Of a DNA stretch of 64,000 nt, positions 53,548 to 60,979 are shown in pieces. A model generated the notes under the pieces. That model was given only the letters and a program-made list of their open reading frames with translations, was not told the DNA's origin and did not search any database. Position numbers and translations under genes: made by a program. Position 1 is the stretch's first letter, and every line of letters starts with the position of its first letter. The stretch is from GCA-002793235 sp965267355 (GTDB lineage Bacteria > Bacteroidota > Bacteroidia > Flavobacteriales_E > Vicingaceae), in assembly GCA_965267355.1 (NCBI GenBank), contig OZ253956.1, positions 2,294,001-2,358,000 on the forward strand, read 5' to 3'.

Positions 53548-53931
53548 ATGGAAGAGTTAAAAATAGAAGGATCGCCAAAAACTCCAACTATAGAGTTTAA
53601 TCCAAGTACTGGGTATTTATTGGTAAGAGGAAGATCAATCCCTGAAAATTCAATTGAGTTTTACAAGCCGTTAATAGATATTTTAGAAGCTTACAATCAA
53701 AGTTCTCAGGCTAATACTAAGGTTGATATTCAGTTAGAGTACTTCAATACAAGTTCTTCTAAATGTATTTTAGATGTGTTTAAAAAATTGGAAGCTATTA
53801 ATGCAGGAAGTAGTGAAGTAACTATTAACTGGTACTATGAGGAGGATGATGAGGATATGCTTGAAGCAGGCGAAGATTACCAAGCAATAATTAATATTCC
53901 ATTTAAAATGATTGAAGTAGAGGAGGAGTAA
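53548..53931 (+). CDS. siaC: SiaC family regulatory phosphoprotein (DUF1987)
   Basis: The 127-residue protein has the family start IEGSPKTPTIEFNPSTGYLLVRGRSIPEN. The phospho-site region EYFNTSSSKCIL holds Thr68, the same number I recall for the phosphorylated threonine of Pseudomonas SiaC. The C-terminal half is acidic (YYEEDDEDML). It is transcribed with siaB. What effector it controls in this organism is unknown. Confidence 0.9.
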   Translation: MEELKIEGSPKTPTIEFNPSTGYLLVRGRSIPENSIEFYKPLIDILEAYNQSSQANTKVDIQLEYFNTSSSKCILDVFKKLEAINAGSSEVTINWYYEEDDEDMLEAGEDYQAIINIPFKMIEVEEE

Positions 53932-53960
53932 TTTTTTAAAGAATATACATTTATATATAG

Positions 53961-53995
53961 AAAAATCCCTCGATGTTTAGTCGAGGGATTTTTTT
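53961..53995. terminator. Intrinsic terminator between siaC and the zur-like gene
   Basis: ATCCCTCGA / TCGAGGGAT with a 7-nt loop is flanked by A5 and T7 and separates two convergent genes. Confidence 0.9.
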
Positions 53996-54392
53996 ATGAC
54001 ATATTTTTTTCGGTTGAATAGCAGTCATCACACCTTCCCACTAACAATACTTGAGCAAAATCAATTTTTCTATTAGGAATAGTAGGTATAGAAATATCTG
54101 TATCTAAACAATCTAATTTTCCGCATAATTGACATTGAAAATGAGGATGAGTATCTGCATGATGTTGGTGAGAACAATCATTACATTTTGCATACCATTT
54201 CAGTCCATCTATACCCAAAAAAGAATGTACAACACCGTCTTGTTCTAATTTATCTAATATTCGATATATTGTAGTCTTATTCATCTCCTTTTTGTAACGA
54301 TTTACTAGGTCAACAACAGAAAATGCATTAGAACTATTTTTGAATGTTTTTATTATCGTTTCAACAGACTTTGTTTTTCTTACTATTTTCAT
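53994..54392 (-). CDS. Fur-family repressor, probably zinc-sensing (Zur-like)
   Basis: The 132-residue metalloregulator has a winged-helix DNA-binding part with NKTTIYRILDKLEQDGVV (about 38-55) and a C-terminal dimer/metal part. Two CxxC pairs, Cys87/Cys90 and Cys121/Cys124, form the structural zinc site. A His/Cys-rich segment (about 70-86: CNDCSHQHHADTHPHF) would hold the regulatory metal. The call as Zur and not Fur rests on the divergent operon with COG0523, FolE and DUF1826. A -7 element ends 4 nt before its ATG, and a TGCAAC-type box abuts this promoter, implying autoregulation. Confidence 0.88.
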   Translation of the reverse strand: MKIVRKTKSVETIIKTFKNSSNAFSVVDLVNRYKKEMNKTTIYRILDKLEQDGVVHSFLGIDGLKWYAKCNDCSHQHHADTHPHFQCQLCGKLDCLDTDISIPTIPNRKIDFAQVLLVGRCDDCYSTEKNMS

Positions 54393-54396
54393 AGTA

Positions 54397-54427
54397 CAAA
54401 TTTAATGCAACTTGGGTGCAATTGCAA
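54397..54427 (-). promoter_or_regulatory. Promoter of the zur-like gene
   Basis: On the minus strand TAAATTTG (54397-54404) and TTG (54425-54427) are 20 nt apart. The -7 element ends 4 nt before the ATG at 54392, so the mRNA is probably leaderless. Box 1 of the operator lies inside the spacer. Confidence 0.65.
54406..54420. promoter_or_regulatory. Zur-like operator box 1 (imperfect)
   Basis: TGCAACT-T-GGGTGCA is an imperfect 7-1-7 inverted repeat of the size and symmetry of Fur-family sites. It sits in the spacer of the zur-like promoter. Confidence 0.55.
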
Positions 54428-54444
54428 ATGCTTTGTTATATTTG
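54412..54444 (+). promoter_or_regulatory. Promoter of the merC-folE-zigA operon
   Basis: TTG (54412-54414) and TATATTTG (54437-54444) are 22 nt apart. Its -7 element overlaps the first bases of operator box 2. Confidence 0.6.
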
Positions 54445-54457
54445 CAACTAAGTTGCA
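54443..54457. promoter_or_regulatory. Zur-like operator box 2 (perfect 7-1-7 palindrome)
   Basis: TGCAACT-A-AGTTGCA is a perfect inverted repeat, with its centre 37 bp from that of box 1. It covers the end of the plus-strand -7 element and the expected start site, the position of a blocking repressor. Confidence 0.7.
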
Positions 54458-54466
54458 TTAATAAAA

Positions 54467-54868
54467 ATGAATATATTATTAGAGAAATCAAACAGTATAG
54501 GAATAATAGCAAGCTCTTTATGTTTAATACATTGTTTAGTGACTCCTTTTATCTTTATAGCAAGTGTATGTGCAGAGTCATGTTGTGATACTACTCCAAA
54601 TTGGTGGAAAGGAATTGATATTTTATTTTTAATCATATCTTTTTTTGCTGTTTATCATTCTTCAAAAGTTACTACAAAAAAAATAATGACTTATAGTTTA
54701 TGGCTTTTTTTGATTGGTTTGTTTCTAGTAATATTTAATGAATATGTACAGTTTTTTTCTTTACCACAAAACGCTATTTATTATCCATCACTAGGTTTAG
54801 TTATTCTACATTTCTATAATAGAAAATTTTGCCACTGTAAAGAAGATAGGTGTTGTATAGAAAAATAA
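54467..54868 (+). CDS. MerC-domain membrane protein
   Basis: The 133-residue protein has four hydrophobic helices (about 10-38, 50-66, 74-92, 103-118). The first helix has the MerC motif CLIHC (Cys19, His22, Cys23). More Cys are in the loop (CAESCCD, 35-41) and the tail (CHCKEDRCC, 122-130), giving an unusually metal-rich small protein. MerC proteins transport mercury in mercury operons; next to COG0523 genes they are thought to be zinc-related. Here it is the first gene of a four-gene operon controlled by the predicted zur-like boxes. Confidence 0.87.
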   Translation: MNILLEKSNSIGIIASSLCLIHCLVTPFIFIASVCAESCCDTTPNWWKGIDILFLIISFFAVYHSSKVTTKKIMTYSLWLFLIGLFLVIFNEYVQFFSLPQNAIYYPSLGLVILHFYNRKFCHCKEDRCCIEK

Positions 54869-54875
54869 GTTTGAT

Positions 54876-55541
54876 ATGGAAAGAGAACAAATAGAAATAG
54901 TTGGAAACAACCATGTAGGTACAAGTGTAGCAACTCCATTAAGAGAAGATGCATTTAACAAGTCTGATAATGAAAAGATAAAAAACATACAAGAGCATTT
55001 TGAAAACATAATGTTAGAGCTTGGACTTGATTTAAATGATGATAGTTTGTCAGGCACACCATATAGAGTAGCTAAAATGTATGTGAAAGAATTGTTTTAC
55101 GGGTTAAACCCAGAAAACAAACCCAAACTATCTACATTTAGTAACAAATATGGGTATAAAAAAATGTTGGTAGAACAAAACATCAATATTGATTCTTCTT
55201 GTGAACACCACTTTTTACCAATTACTGGATATGCACATATTGCTTATTTACCAAAAGAAAAAGTAGTTGGACTATCAAAGATTAATCGTTTGGTAGATTA
55301 CTATGCTCACCGCCCTCAAGTACAAGAAAGGCTTTGTTTACAAATCTTAAAAGATTTACAAGAAACATTAGAAACTGATGATGTAATAGTAATGGTTAAT
55401 GCAAAACACTTGTGTGTATCATCAAGAGGAATAAAAGATAAAAGTAGTTATACTACAACAATAGAGTATGGAGGATGCTTTGAAGATGCTTCGTACAGAA
55501 ATGAATTTTTTGAATGTTTAAAAAATAAAATCCATGAATAA
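54876..55541 (+). CDS. folE: GTP cyclohydrolase I (FolE, type IA)
   Basis: This enzyme converts GTP to 7,8-dihydroneopterin triphosphate, the first step of folate/pterin synthesis. The 221 residues keep the zinc ligands Cys109, His112 and Cys180 (SCEHHF and KHLCVSSRG), so it is the zinc-dependent form. That is surprising for a gene in a predicted zinc-limitation operon, where the metal-flexible FolE2 is more usual. It overlaps the start of the COG0523 gene by 8 nt. Confidence 0.94.
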   Translation: MEREQIEIVGNNHVGTSVATPLREDAFNKSDNEKIKNIQEHFENIMLELGLDLNDDSLSGTPYRVAKMYVKELFYGLNPENKPKLSTFSNKYGYKKMLVEQNINIDSSCEHHFLPITGYAHIAYLPKEKVVGLSKINRLVDYYAHRPQVQERLCLQILKDLQETLETDDVIVMVNAKHLCVSSRGIKDKSSYTTTIEYGGCFEDASYRNEFFECLKNKIHE

Positions 55542-56757
55542 TAGATTACCTGTTACAGTACTAAGTGGATTTCTTGGTGCTGGAAAAACCACGTTATTAA
55601 ACCATGTTTTACACAACAAAGAAGGTTTAAAAGTTGCTGTTATCGTTAACGACATGAGCGAAGTTAACGTAGATGCTGAATTAGTAAAGAACGAAAATAC
55701 CTTATCTAGAACTGAAGAAAAGTTAGTAGAGATGAGTAATGGCTGTATCTGCTGTACGCTTCGTGAAGATTTGATGATTGAAGTAGAACGCTTGGCTAAA
55801 GAAGATAGGTTTGATTATCTATTGATTGAAAGTACAGGAATTAGTGAACCAGTACCTGTAGCTCAAACTTTTAGCTTTGTAGATGAAGAAAACGGAATAG
55901 ACCTTTCTAGATGGAGCTATGTTGATACTATGGTAACTGTAGTTGACGCCTTTAATTTCTTCAAAGATTTTGGAAGTCCAGAAACATTAGAAGATAGAAA
56001 TCTAACAGATATTGAGGGAGATGACAGAACCATTGTTAATCTATTAATTGATCAGATTGAGTTTGCTAATGTTATTGTACTAAACAAAACTGATTTAGTA
56101 ACCAAAGAGAACTTAGGTGTTTTAAAAGCAGCTATACATAAACTAAACCCTTCTGCCAAGATAATAGAATCTACTTTCAGTAAAGTTGAGTTAAAGGAAA
56201 TTTTAGATACTAAATTATTTGATTTTGACGAAGCTCAAGAAAGTGCTGGCTGGATAGAAGAATTAAATAAATCAGAACATACGCCTGAAACAGAGGAGTT
56301 TGGAATTGGTTCTTTTGTATATAGGTCTAGAAGACCTCTTCACCCTGATCGTTTTTGGAATTATGTTAATAATGAGTGGGATGCCTCTATTATAAGAAGT
56401 AAAGGGATGTTTTGGTTAGCTTCAAGACCAGACTCTGCATTAGCCTGGAGTCAAGCTGGAGGCTCTTTACGAGCAGAACCTGTTGGTGTATGGTGGTCTT
56501 CAATGTCTAAGCTAGAAAGGAACCAACATCCTTCATTTCAAACCAATGAAGAGTACATTATGTCTCGATGGGACAAAGATTATGGTGACAGAATAAATGA
56601 AATCGTTTTTATTGGTCAAGATATGGCCAAAGAAGAAATACTTAAGGAGTTGGAGGAGTGTTTATGTACTGATTCAGAATATCAAGCTTACCTCGAAGGA
56701 AAAATGATTGGTGATAGTTGGCCAATTCATGAATTTCAAAATGATATAACAGAATAA
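55534..56757 (+). CDS. COG0523 GTPase, ZigA/YciC-type zinc chaperone
   Basis: The 407-residue G3E GTPase has Walker A GFLGAGKTT (12-20), the metal motif CICC (Cys71, Cys73, Cys74) inside NGCICCTLRED, switch region ESTGISEP and NKTD (near 195). The C-terminal CobW_C domain is long, with HPDRFWNY and a WSQAGGSLRAEPVGVWW segment, as in zinc-starvation-induced members that deliver metal to client enzymes. FolE, its neighbour with an 8-nt overlap, is the obvious client candidate. Confidence 0.92.
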   Translation: MNNRLPVTVLSGFLGAGKTTLLNHVLHNKEGLKVAVIVNDMSEVNVDAELVKNENTLSRTEEKLVEMSNGCICCTLREDLMIEVERLAKEDRFDYLLIESTGISEPVPVAQTFSFVDEENGIDLSRWSYVDTMVTVVDAFNFFKDFGSPETLEDRNLTDIEGDDRTIVNLLIDQIEFANVIVLNKTDLVTKENLGVLKAAIHKLNPSAKIIESTFSKVELKEILDTKLFDFDEAQESAGWIEELNKSEHTPETEEFGIGSFVYRSRRPLHPDRFWNYVNNEWDASIIRSKGMFWLASRPDSALAWSQAGGSLRAEPVGVWWSSMSKLERNQHPSFQTNEEYIMSRWDKDYGDRINEIVFIGQDMAKEEILKELEECLCTDSEYQAYLEGKMIGDSWPIHEFQNDITE

Positions 56758-56771
56758 TAAACCTTTCAATA

Positions 56772-57446
56772 ATGATAGAAACTACTACAGAATTAAATAC
56801 AGATCATTTTAAATCCGGAAAAGAGCTTTCTGATTTATCATTAATTCAAAATGATGATATTAATATTACTATTTATGAAAGAGAAATATCAAAAGACATT
56901 GAAGCCTACCTAACTACTTTGCTTTCTAAAGGTTTCAATAGATTAAACACAACGATTAATGTACAAGATTTTGAAGCTTTGTTTGACCATCACTTTAGTG
57001 CACATCGATTAAAACATGAGGTAGGACATACATTACTAAAAGAAGACATAAAAAGATTACTATCCCAGTTCTCCAAAATATGCAATAATCCCAACATGAA
57101 AATATTCTTTGGAATTGTGGATACCGACATGTGTAGAAGATTTCATGTGGATATGTACGAACTCAGAATGTTGTGCACGTATTTAGGACGAGGAACACAT
57201 TGGTTATCAAATGATAACATTAACTATAACTCATTAAACAACTATGAAAGTAACGAAGGGATTGTATTACGTGAAAAGGATGTAAATCAATTAAAAGCAA
57301 CTGATGTTGCTATCATTAAAGGAGCATTATATCCAAACTCTAAAGTTGGCGGGCTAGTTCACAGAAGCCCAACTATTGAGCATTTAAATCAAAAAAGAAT
57401 AGTGCTAAGAGTTGATACTAACTCTTTATTAGATAGCATTAATTAG
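56772..57446 (+). CDS. DUF1826 family protein
   Basis: The 224-residue protein has the family core DMCRRFHVDMYELRMLCTYLGRGTHWL (near 120-146) followed by the HRSPTIEH segment (near 198). The conserved Cys/Arg/His residues could coordinate metal. The family is known mainly as a companion of COG0523 genes, and no activity is established. It lies 14 nt after the COG0523 stop and ends the operon, overlapping the convergent gene by 4 nt. Confidence 0.87.
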   Translation: MIETTTELNTDHFKSGKELSDLSLIQNDDINITIYEREISKDIEAYLTTLLSKGFNRLNTTINVQDFEALFDHHFSAHRLKHEVGHTLLKEDIKRLLSQFSKICNNPNMKIFFGIVDTDMCRRFHVDMYELRMLCTYLGRGTHWLSNDNINYNSLNNYESNEGIVLREKDVNQLKATDVAIIKGALYPNSKVGGLVHRSPTIEHLNQKRIVLRVDTNSLLDSIN

Positions 57447-57946
57447 CGAAGGTAAGCCGTCATTTTATTTCCTTTAAACTCTAAAGAAATATGGTTTTGA
57501 AGGGTAGTTGATAATGCAAGTCCAACATAATGTGTTCCGATAGGATATCTTTTATGGTTTCTATCAACCAGTACAGCTGTTGACATCTTTTTAATTGGAA
57601 AATCAAGTAAATACCTTACTCCATAAATCAAAGCTTTTCCAGTATTTAATACATCATCTACTAAAATAACCACCTTATCAGTTAAGTTATTGGCATCAAC
57701 AGATAGTTTAGGTGTATTGTTTAAGGGGTTGTCTTTATTAATGGTAAGACCTGCTTCAATTACGTTAATTTCTGAAATTTCTTTAAGTTTTTGAGACAAT
57801 CGCTTAGTAAATAAATATCCTTTTTTTTCTATACCAACAATTATAATTTCTTTCTCGTTACAATTATCTTCATATATTTGATAGGCAATTCGATTAATCT
57901 TTTGCTGTATTTGCGAGTTATTTAAAATTAAAGTTTTATCAGACAT
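57443..57946 (-). CDS. Phosphoribosyltransferase family protein (PyrR-like)
   Basis: The 167-residue type I PRTase has the PRPP loop VILVDDVLNTGKALIYGV (near 90-107) and a YPIGTHYVGLAL segment near the end. It is similar in size to PyrR bifunctional regulators, but no pyr genes or RNA leader are nearby, so the substrate base is unknown. The ATG at 57946 is used; a TTG lies directly before it. It lies 4 nt downstream of the S4-domain gene. Confidence 0.88.
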   Translation of the reverse strand: MSDKTLILNNSQIQQKINRIAYQIYEDNCNEKEIIIVGIEKKGYLFTKRLSQKLKEISEINVIEAGLTINKDNPLNNTPKLSVDANNLTDKVVILVDDVLNTGKALIYGVRYLLDFPIKKMSTAVLVDRNHKRYPIGTHYVGLALSTTLQNHISLEFKGNKMTAYLR

Positions 57947-57950
57947 CAAT

Positions 57951-58178
57951 TTATACTATTTTAATGGTGTAAGTATTGAAATTAACTGAATCTCCTGATT
58001 TCAATTTTCTTCGTTTTCTAAATTCAATGATGTTATTACAAAAAACTTCTCCAGCTTCTACAGCTATTTTTGCATCTGCTCCAGACTCAACTAAATTTAA
58101 AAGTTTCAACAGTTTAATTAGTTCAATGTACTCCTTAGTTAATTCAAAATCAATAATGTTTTCTTCATTATTGCTCAT
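57951..58178 (-). CDS. S4-domain RNA-binding protein (YbcJ-like)
   Basis: The 75-residue protein is almost only an S4 domain: YIELIKLLKLLNLVESGADAKIAVEAGEVFCNN followed by the RKRRKLKSGDSV loop. It should bind structured RNA, possibly ribosomal. It overlaps the hydrolase gene by 11 nt upstream and is 4 nt from the PRTase gene, so all three are one operon. Confidence 0.88.
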   Translation of the reverse strand: MSNNEENIIDFELTKEYIELIKLLKLLNLVESGADAKIAVEAGEVFCNNIIEFRKRRKLKSGDSVNFNTYTIKIV

Positions 58179-59157
58179 ACTCAGGATTTAAAAACTTATC
58201 CACTGTAGATGTAAATTCACCAGGAACTTCAAAAAATGGATAGTGACAGGTTTTCTTAAACACCTTTAATTCGCAGTTGCTCATGTTATCTTGAATAGCT
58301 TGAGCTGAAGCAAAAGGAACATTGTCCATTCCTCCCATTAAAATAATAGTTGGGCAATTGATAGTGTTAATTCCTTCTTGTGTAATGTCAAAATTGAAAT
58401 AAGTACGCTCTAGCAAGCTGTTAACAATCAATAAACTATTGGCACTTTCTTTAGTAAAAGTCATAGGATTGTATAGCTCTTCAATTTTCGACTGTTCATA
58501 TAAGTTAGGCTTGTCTCCCAGTAAAACTACTTTGCGAAAAGTTTCTTCTTCACGGTTTTCAAACTTTTTAGACATCATTGCTTGAATTAATTCTTTAGTA
58601 TCCTCTTCACTTCTTTTTTGCTGCATGTTGGCAAATGTTTCGTCAAAATAAGAGGTGTTAGATGGAGCAGGGGCTACCAATAATAATTTATTCAAATTTT
58701 GAGGGTGTTTTATACCATATTTTAAAGCTAATAAAGCCCCCCATGAATGTCCTAATAAAGTTAACTTTTCAAGTTTTAAGTGATTTCTAATTGCTTCTAA
58801 ATCTTCTACATAAGTATCAATGTTAATTGAGGTAGTATCTTTTGGAAAATCAGTTTGTCCACAGCCTCTTTGATCGTAAAATATAATTTGATATTTTTCT
58901 GCAAGGTTTTTAAAATGTGGTACTAAGTAATTGTGAAATAAGCCTGGTCCACCATGTAAAACAACAATGGGATCACCTTCTCCCATTTTTTTTATGTAGT
59001 GTTCTACGCCATTAATTTCAACCTTTTCATCAATAATATCTACAGTGTTTTCAGGTGTGGAAATAGATAATTCATTGTTTTCCTGATTAGTTGGTTCACT
59101 ACCACATCCAATAATAAATAATGAAAGTATAAAAGAAAATAAAAATACCTTTTTCAT
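58168..59157 (-). CDS. Alpha/beta-hydrolase lipoprotein (proline iminopeptidase-like)
   Basis: The 329-residue protein has a lipobox IIGC (Cys18). Motifs are HGGPG (68-72, the oxyanion region typical of proline iminopeptidases), the DQRGCG segment (95-100) and nucleophile Ser138 in GHSWG. A C-terminal His lies near 303 (KTCHYPF). It probably cleaves N-terminal prolyl or related peptides in the periplasm or at the outer membrane. It begins the operon that continues to 57443. Confidence 0.9.
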   Translation of the reverse strand: MKKVFLFSFILSLFIIGCGSEPTNQENNELSISTPENTVDIIDEKVEINGVEHYIKKMGEGDPIVVLHGGPGLFHNYLVPHFKNLAEKYQIIFYDQRGCGQTDFPKDTTSINIDTYVEDLEAIRNHLKLEKLTLLGHSWGALLALKYGIKHPQNLNKLLLVAPAPSNTSYFDETFANMQQKRSEEDTKELIQAMMSKKFENREEETFRKVVLLGDKPNLYEQSKIEELYNPMTFTKESANSLLIVNSLLERTYFNFDITQEGINTINCPTIILMGGMDNVPFASAQAIQDNMSNCELKVFKKTCHYPFFEVPGEFTSTVDKFLNPEYEQ

Positions 59158-59182
59158 AAAGTGAAGCTAAAATTTTGATTCC

Positions 59183-59190
59183 CAAAGATA
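59183..59190 (-). promoter_or_regulatory. -7 element of the hydrolase/S4/PRTase operon
   Basis: On the minus strand TATCTTTG lies 25 nt before the hydrolase ATG at 59157. No TTG -33 element is visible at the right spacing. Confidence 0.45.
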
Positions 59191-59213
59191 ATAACAATTA
59201 ACTAATAAAAAAA

Positions 59214-59864
59214 CTATACATTTTTTAGTTCTTTTATTGTGCTTGTTGGGTTTTCTGATTTAAACACAAAGCTTCCGGCAACTAAAACATCTGCACCACA
59301 ATCAATTAATTTTTTGGCATTAGAAGATGTTACGCCACCGTCTATTTCTATTAAAGTATTGGTGTTTTTTCGGTTGATTAAAGCCTTTAAATCTTTAATT
59401 TTTTGATAAGTATTTTCGATAAATGATTGCCCACCAAAACCTGGATTTACAGACATTAAACAAACTAAATCTATATCTTGAATAATGTCTTCAAGTGAAT
59501 TGATATTGGTATGAGGATTTAAAGCAACTCCAGCTTTCATTCCTTCAGCTTTAATTCTTTGAACAGAACGATGTAAATGAGGACATGCTTCATAATGAAC
59601 AGTTAGAATATCTGCTCCAGCATCAGCAAAATCAGAAATAAACTTGTCAGGCTCAACAATCATTAAGTGCACATCAAAAGGTTTGTTCGAATGTTTTTTT
59701 ATTGCTTTAATTACTGGCATCCCAAAAGTTAAGTTTGGAACAAAAACGCCATCCATAACGTCTATGTGGTACCAATCGGCATCACTTTCGTTAATCATTT
59801 GACATTCTGCTTGTAAGTTAGAAAAATCTGAAGATAAAATAGACGGAGCAACCTTGTGAGACAT
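59214..59864 (-). CDS. rpe: Ribulose-phosphate 3-epimerase
   Basis: This pentose phosphate pathway enzyme interconverts ribulose-5-phosphate and xylulose-5-phosphate. The 216-residue TIM barrel contains APSILSSDFSNL, HIDVMDGVFVPNLTFG (metal His and Asp), HLMI, MSVNPGFGGQSF and the EIDGGV motif. The start is the ATG at 59864; a TTG six bases upstream is less likely. A TACATTTG element lies 19 nt upstream. Confidence 0.96.
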   Translation of the reverse strand: MSHKVAPSILSSDFSNLQAECQMINESDADWYHIDVMDGVFVPNLTFGMPVIKAIKKHSNKPFDVHLMIVEPDKFISDFADAGADILTVHYEACPHLHRSVQRIKAEGMKAGVALNPHTNINSLEDIIQDIDLVCLMSVNPGFGGQSFIENTYQKIKDLKALINRKNTNTLIEIDGGVTSSNAKKLIDCGADVLVAGSFVFKSENPTSTIKELKNV

Positions 59865-59883
59865 ATACAATAATTTTGTTTTA

Positions 59884-59891
59884 CAAATGTA
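59884..59891 (-). promoter_or_regulatory. -7 element of rpe
   Basis: On the minus strand TACATTTG, 19 nt before the rpe ATG and downstream of the rpoD terminator. Confidence 0.45.
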
Positions 59892-59917
59892 TAAAAAGGT
59901 TAGGGGAGTAGTAAGAT

Positions 59918-59946
59918 AAAAAAAGCGAATGTTATTAACATTCGCT
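59918..59946 (-). terminator. Intrinsic terminator after rpoD copy 2
   Basis: AGCGAATGTT / AACATTCGCT is a perfect 10-bp stem with a 3-nt loop, followed on the minus strand by seven T. Confidence 0.88.
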
Positions 59947-59970
59947 AAAGGAATTTTGGAAAAGATTTGG

Positions 59971-60840
59971 TTATCCTAAATAGGGTTTAAGTAGTTTGCA
60001 TCTCGATGTGTGTTTTAACCTTCTTAATGCTTTTTCTTTTATCTGTCTAACTCTTTCGCGAGTTAAATCAAATTTTTCACCAATTTCTTCAAGGCTCATT
60101 GGTGCTTTATGGTTTATGCCAAAGTACATGCGCAGTACTTCAGCTTCTCTGTAAGATAAAGTAGAAAAAGACCTTTCAATTTCATCCCTTAATGAGTCAT
60201 TCATTAACTCATTATCAGGACCATTGTTATTTCCTTCTTCACTCATTACATCTATCATGGTGTTACTATCTTCATTTTCAGATAAAGGAGCATCAACAGA
60301 AACATGTCTCCCAGCCATTTTTAAGGAGTCTTTTACTTCTTTGGGGGTGATTTCTAATAATTCAGCAACTTCATCTACTGAAGGTTCTCTTTCATACAAT
60401 TGTTCTAGTTCAGCAAAAGTTCTGTTTACTTTAGTGATATTGCCAATTTTGTTAAGTGGTAGTCTAACAATACGGGCTTGTTCAGCAATGGCTTGCATGA
60501 TGGATTGACGAATCCACCACACAGCGTAAGAAATAAATTTAAAACCTCTTGTTTCGTCAAAGCGCTGAGCAGCTTTAATTAAACCAATATTACCTTCATT
60601 TATTAAATCAGGCAAGGTTAATCCTTGATTTTGATATTGCTTAGCTACAGATACTACAAATCTTAGGTTGGCTTTTGTAAGTATTTCGAGAGCATTTTTG
60701 TCACCATCTTTTATTCTTTTTGCGAGTTCAGTTTCTTCTTCGGCACTTACCAAACTTACTTTGGATATGTCATGTAAATATTTGTCTAGTGAAATTGCTT
60801 CACGATTGGTTACCTGCTTGGTAATTCTTAATTGCCTCAT
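59971..60840 (-). CDS. rpoD: RNA polymerase sigma-70 factor, RpoD/SigA type (copy 2)
   Basis: The 289-residue compact sigma factor has the same domain layout as the gene at 7318, including the identical RGFKFISYAVWWIRQSI region 2 helix and a TRERVRQIKEKALRRLK recognition helix. Region 4.1 differs (YREAEVLRMYFGINHKAP). Its location after rpsO and pnp is the one I recall for the primary sigma factor of Flavobacteriia, so this copy gets the symbol. It has its own terminator downstream. Confidence 0.9.
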   Translation of the reverse strand: MRQLRITKQVTNREAISLDKYLHDISKVSLVSAEEETELAKRIKDGDKNALEILTKANLRFVVSVAKQYQNQGLTLPDLINEGNIGLIKAAQRFDETRGFKFISYAVWWIRQSIMQAIAEQARIVRLPLNKIGNITKVNRTFAELEQLYEREPSVDEVAELLEITPKEVKDSLKMAGRHVSVDAPLSENEDSNTMIDVMSEEGNNNGPDNELMNDSLRDEIERSFSTLSYREAEVLRMYFGINHKAPMSLEEIGEKFDLTRERVRQIKEKALRRLKHTSRCKLLKPYLG

Positions 60841-60926
60841 AGAATAAAAATGATGATTTATCTAAAACAATTTACGTTTCGTCTAAAAATTGGTTACAAA
60901 ATAGGGGTGTTATTTTTTGAATAATA

Positions 60927-60953
60927 GAAAAGCCCCGTGTTTGCACGGGGCTT
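60927..60953 (-). terminator. Intrinsic terminator after pnp
   Basis: GCCCCGTG / CACGGGGC with a 4-nt loop, followed on the minus strand by TTTTC. The T-tract is short, so read-through into rpoD is possible. Confidence 0.75.
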
Positions 60954-60979
60954 CTACTAATAATATTGAGTTGCAAATA

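Noticed and set aside
54448..54636. Minus-strand 62-residue frame opposite the MerC gene
   Set aside because: Shadow of the MerC frame; the MerC motif and the operator in front of it support the plus-strand gene.
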